This document shows positions 5,783 to 7,082 of a stretch of DNA of 7,082 bases, piece after piece (the first letter of the stretch is position 1; each line of letters begins with the position of its first letter). Source of the stretch: an uncultured Thermomicrobiales bacterium (lineage in GTDB: Bacteria; Chloroflexota; Chloroflexia; Thermomicrobiales; UBA6265). The notes beneath the pieces are model-generated. The model did not search any database, had not been told where the DNA came from, and saw nothing but the letters and a program-made list of their open reading frames with translations. The position numbers and the translations under genes were made by a program. The stretch spans positions 1-7,082 of the forward strand of contig CADCWJ010000500.1 of NCBI GenBank assembly GCA_902806365.1, in the 5' to 3' direction.

Positions 5783-6405
5783 CCGATCTGCCGAGCCGTT
5801 CGCGGCAGTTGTTCGATGTGATCAGGGACCGATCGTCGGTGCGGGCGTTTGCCCGGGATCCGGTTCCTGGTGAACTGATCCGGAACGCGATCGAGGCGGC
5901 GGGGTGGGCGCCGTCTCCACACGGCACGCAGCCGTGGCGTTTCGTCGTCCTGGAATCTGCGGCCGCGCGGGAGCGCCTCGCCGGCGCCATGGCGTCGACG
6001 TGGAGGGAACAGCTCCTGCTCGACGGTCAGTCGCCCGAACTGGTGGAAACCCGGCTGCAACGGAGCAGGGAACGCCTGACCCGTGCGCCGTTCGTTGTCG
6101 TGCTCTGCCTCTTTCTGGGCGACGCTCAACCGTACCCGGACGTGGAGCGGACGCGGGCCGAGACCCTGATGGCGGTGCAGAGTCTGGGCACGGCGGCGCA
6201 GAACTTCCTTCTCGCGCTCCACGCGCAAGGGCTCGATTCGGGGTGGATGTGCGGGCCGCTTTTTTGTCCGGACGTGGTGCGCGCGGCGCTCGACATCGAT
6301 TCGGGTCTTGAGCCACAGGCCATGTTTCCGGTCGGCCGGGCCGCCGCCGCGCCGAAGCGACGGCCAAGGCGAACGCCGGATCAACTTATCGCCGGCTGGC
6401 AATAG
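5779..6405 (+). CDS. Nitroreductase-fold FMN enzyme, FbiB C-terminal-like (candidate dehydro-F420-0 reductase)
   Basis: ATG 5779 overlaps the previous stop in an ATGA, giving 208 residues; an upstream extension in this frame would run inside the preceding gene and is unlikely. The nitroreductase signature RSSVR-x-F lies at residues 18-24 (the first Ser/Arg residues normally touch FMN phosphate), followed by WAPSPHGTQPWRFVVL (about 43-58). The region YPDVERTRAETLMAVQSLG, QNFLLALHAQGLDSGWMC and PLFCPDVVR (Cys163) reads like the C-terminal domain of actinobacterial FbiB and its stand-alone relatives. In that family the domain uses reduced FMN to turn dehydro-F420-0 into F420-0. BluB, which destroys FMN to make dimethylbenzimidazole, has the same fold but a different middle region. 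The FMN need fits control by an FMN riboswitch. The F420 role rests on resemblance only, so a general flavin-dependent oxidoreductase remains possible. Confidence 0.85.
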   Translation: MTDLPSRSRQLFDVIRDRSSVRAFARDPVPGELIRNAIEAAGWAPSPHGTQPWRFVVLESAAARERLAGAMASTWREQLLLDGQSPELVETRLQRSRERLTRAPFVVVLCLFLGDAQPYPDVERTRAETLMAVQSLGTAAQNFLLALHAQGLDSGWMCGPLFCPDVVRAALDIDSGLEPQAMFPVGRAAAAPKRRPRRTPDQLIAGWQ

Positions 6406-6410
6406 ATCAC

Positions 6411-6683
6411 TCAGAAGACGAGCCAGGAGGCGATCAGGCCAAGCGCGACCACGAAGAGGACAATGCTGGCGACGCCGAGTCCCATGATGTAGGCGAGAAT
6501 GAGACCGACGACCAGAAGCAGGACGAGTGAGACGAGATAGTTGCGCTGCAGCGAGCTGAGCCGAACCGCCCCCCCGCCGTTCATCCAGGGATCGGGCGAC
6601 GGCCGGATCATGTCCCCTGCGAGAACCTGCCGGGACTGGCGAATTCTGGCGCGTCGATCGTCATCATCGTCGTACTGGGTCAT
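6411..6683 (-). CDS. Small two-helix membrane protein of unknown function
   Basis: The 90-residue product starts at ATG 6683 with GGAG seven bases upstream (complement of 6691-6694). It begins with an acidic run (DDDDD, residues 5-9, encoded by a GAY triplet repeat) and then a basic, polar cytoplasmic part with a PDPWMNGGG stretch. Two hydrophobic helices follow (about residues 49-67 and 69-88), and it ends in WLVF. I do not recognise the family. It converges on the transporter operon, with only five bases between the two stop codons and no clear terminator for either, so the transcripts probably overlap at their 3' ends. A good -10/-35 pair lies 70 to 100 bases upstream. Nothing ties it to the operon's function. 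Confidence 0.75.
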   Translation of the reverse strand: MTQYDDDDDRRARIRQSRQVLAGDMIRPSPDPWMNGGGAVRLSSLQRNYLVSLVLLLVVGLILAYIMGLGVASIVLFVVALGLIASWLVF

Positions 6684-6754
6684 CGTGGTGCTCCGTCCAG
6701 GAGATGAGTACGTCAGCGACGTGTTGGGATGGCGCGGGATCGAGGTCCTCCGGC

Positions 6755-6783
6755 AAGATATGACGAGTTTTGGATCGACTCAA
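6755..6783 (-). promoter_or_regulatory. Candidate promoter for the small membrane protein gene
   Basis: Read on the minus strand, TTGAGT (complement of 6778-6783) is followed after 17 bases by TATCTT (complement of 6755-6760). Each matches its consensus at four of six positions. Transcription would start near 6748, leaving a leader of about 65 bases before the ATG at 6683. The site lies in the 123-base gap between the two minus-strand genes. Confidence 0.5.
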
Positions 6784-6806
6784 AGGGCCGCTACAAGCGT
6801 TCGGGT

Positions 6807-7082
6807 TCAGTGCCCGGACACGGGTCTATGGTCGTCGGTTCCGATCATCGCCACGCGCGTCCAGATTGCGACTGCCGCGATCTTCACGACTCCCGCCCAC
6901 GCGAGGAGCACACCGCCCAGGATGAACACCTGGTCGAGATCCAGAACCCAGGCGGCGGCAGCCATGACGACGCCGATTGCGGTCAGACCGAACGAAAGAT
7001 AATTGAGCACGTGCACAGGCAGGAAACCTTTCAGAAAGGACGGAAGCGTGATGCCGTTGGTTCGCGTGTGCCCCGCGTCGTG
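6807..7082 (-). CDS. Small membrane protein, partial at the right edge
   Basis: The minus-strand frame is open from the window edge to the TGA at 6807-6809 (91 visible residues). Two hydrophobic segments are clear: one around LNYLSFGLTAIGVVMAAAAW and one around VFILGGVLLAWAGVVKIAAVAI. They are joined by a short DLDQ turn and followed by a polar tail ending in PVSGH. A start at GTG 7016 would give 69 residues but has only a poor ribosome site (AAAGG about ten bases away). The upstream extension reads sensibly (GITLPSFLKGFLPV), so a start beyond the window is preferred. The family is not recognised. It lies upstream of the other small membrane gene on the same strand, 123 bases apart, with no strong terminator between. 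Confidence 0.6.
   Translation of the reverse strand, partial: HDAGHTRTNGITLPSFLKGFLPVHVLNYLSFGLTAIGVVMAAAAWVLDLDQVFILGGVLLAWAGVVKIAAVAIWTRVAMIGTDDHRPVSGH

Noticed and set aside
5779..6405. BluB (FMN-consuming dimethylbenzimidazole synthase) as identity of the last operon gene.
   Set aside because: The middle and C-terminal motifs (YPD-x-ERTRAE, PLFCPDVVR) fit the FbiB C-terminal family better; kept only as an alternative.
6788..6833. GGGC...GCCC and AGCG...CGCT pairings downstream of the partial minus-strand gene, considered as a terminator.
   Set aside because: The stem is short and interrupted, with only three T residues after it on the minus strand.
1..7082. CRISPR arrays, tRNA or rRNA genes, insertion sequences and attachment sites.
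   Set aside because: No repeated spacer pattern, cloverleaf, transposase motif or terminal inverted repeats were seen on either strand.

Overview
The window is GC-rich, compactly organised bacterial DNA with overlapping genes and GTG starts. A stand-alone FbiB-C-terminal-type nitroreductase (F420 pathway) and Tat-type secretion signals on ABC binding proteins fit Chloroflexota, perhaps a Thermomicrobia-like lineage. This placement is an inference; no rRNA or other taxonomic marker is present.

Layout. Positions 2-346 hold the 3' end of a dnaJ-type chaperone gene. A 426-base leader (347-772) follows. It carries a plausible promoter (383-411), a clear FMN riboswitch aptamer (425-564), a strong intrinsic terminator hairpin (615-649) and a further folded segment (679-730). 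A five-gene operon then runs to 6405: two Dpp/Nik-type ABC permeases overlapping by 8 bases, a 72-base gap with a 7-bp hairpin, two tandem paralogous SBP_bac_5-type solute-binding proteins with Tat-like signals, and an FMN-dependent nitroreductase-fold protein that resembles the dehydro-F420 reductase domain of FbiB. The last three genes are joined by 4-base GTGA/ATGA overlaps. On the minus strand are a two-helix small membrane protein (6411-6683), converging on the operon with a 5-base gap and carrying its own candidate promoter (6755-6783), and the 3' part of another small membrane protein running off the right edge (6807-7082).

How the parts work together. An FMN aptamer followed by a terminator is normally an OFF switch that shuts down riboflavin synthesis or uptake genes when FMN is plentiful. 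Here it precedes an importer of the peptide/nickel (Dpp/Nik) class, not any of the flavin transporters I know of (RibU, RibM/PnuX, RibN, RfnT, RibXY, ImpX, RfuABCD). The simplest reading is a candidate flavin, flavin-precursor or deazaflavin importer, with an FMN-using enzyme at the operon's end. By eye, both binding proteins lack the aspartate that holds the peptide amino terminus in DppA/OppA and the histidine that binds nickel in NikA, which fits a different ligand. No ATPase gene is in the operon, so the transporter would need one encoded elsewhere.
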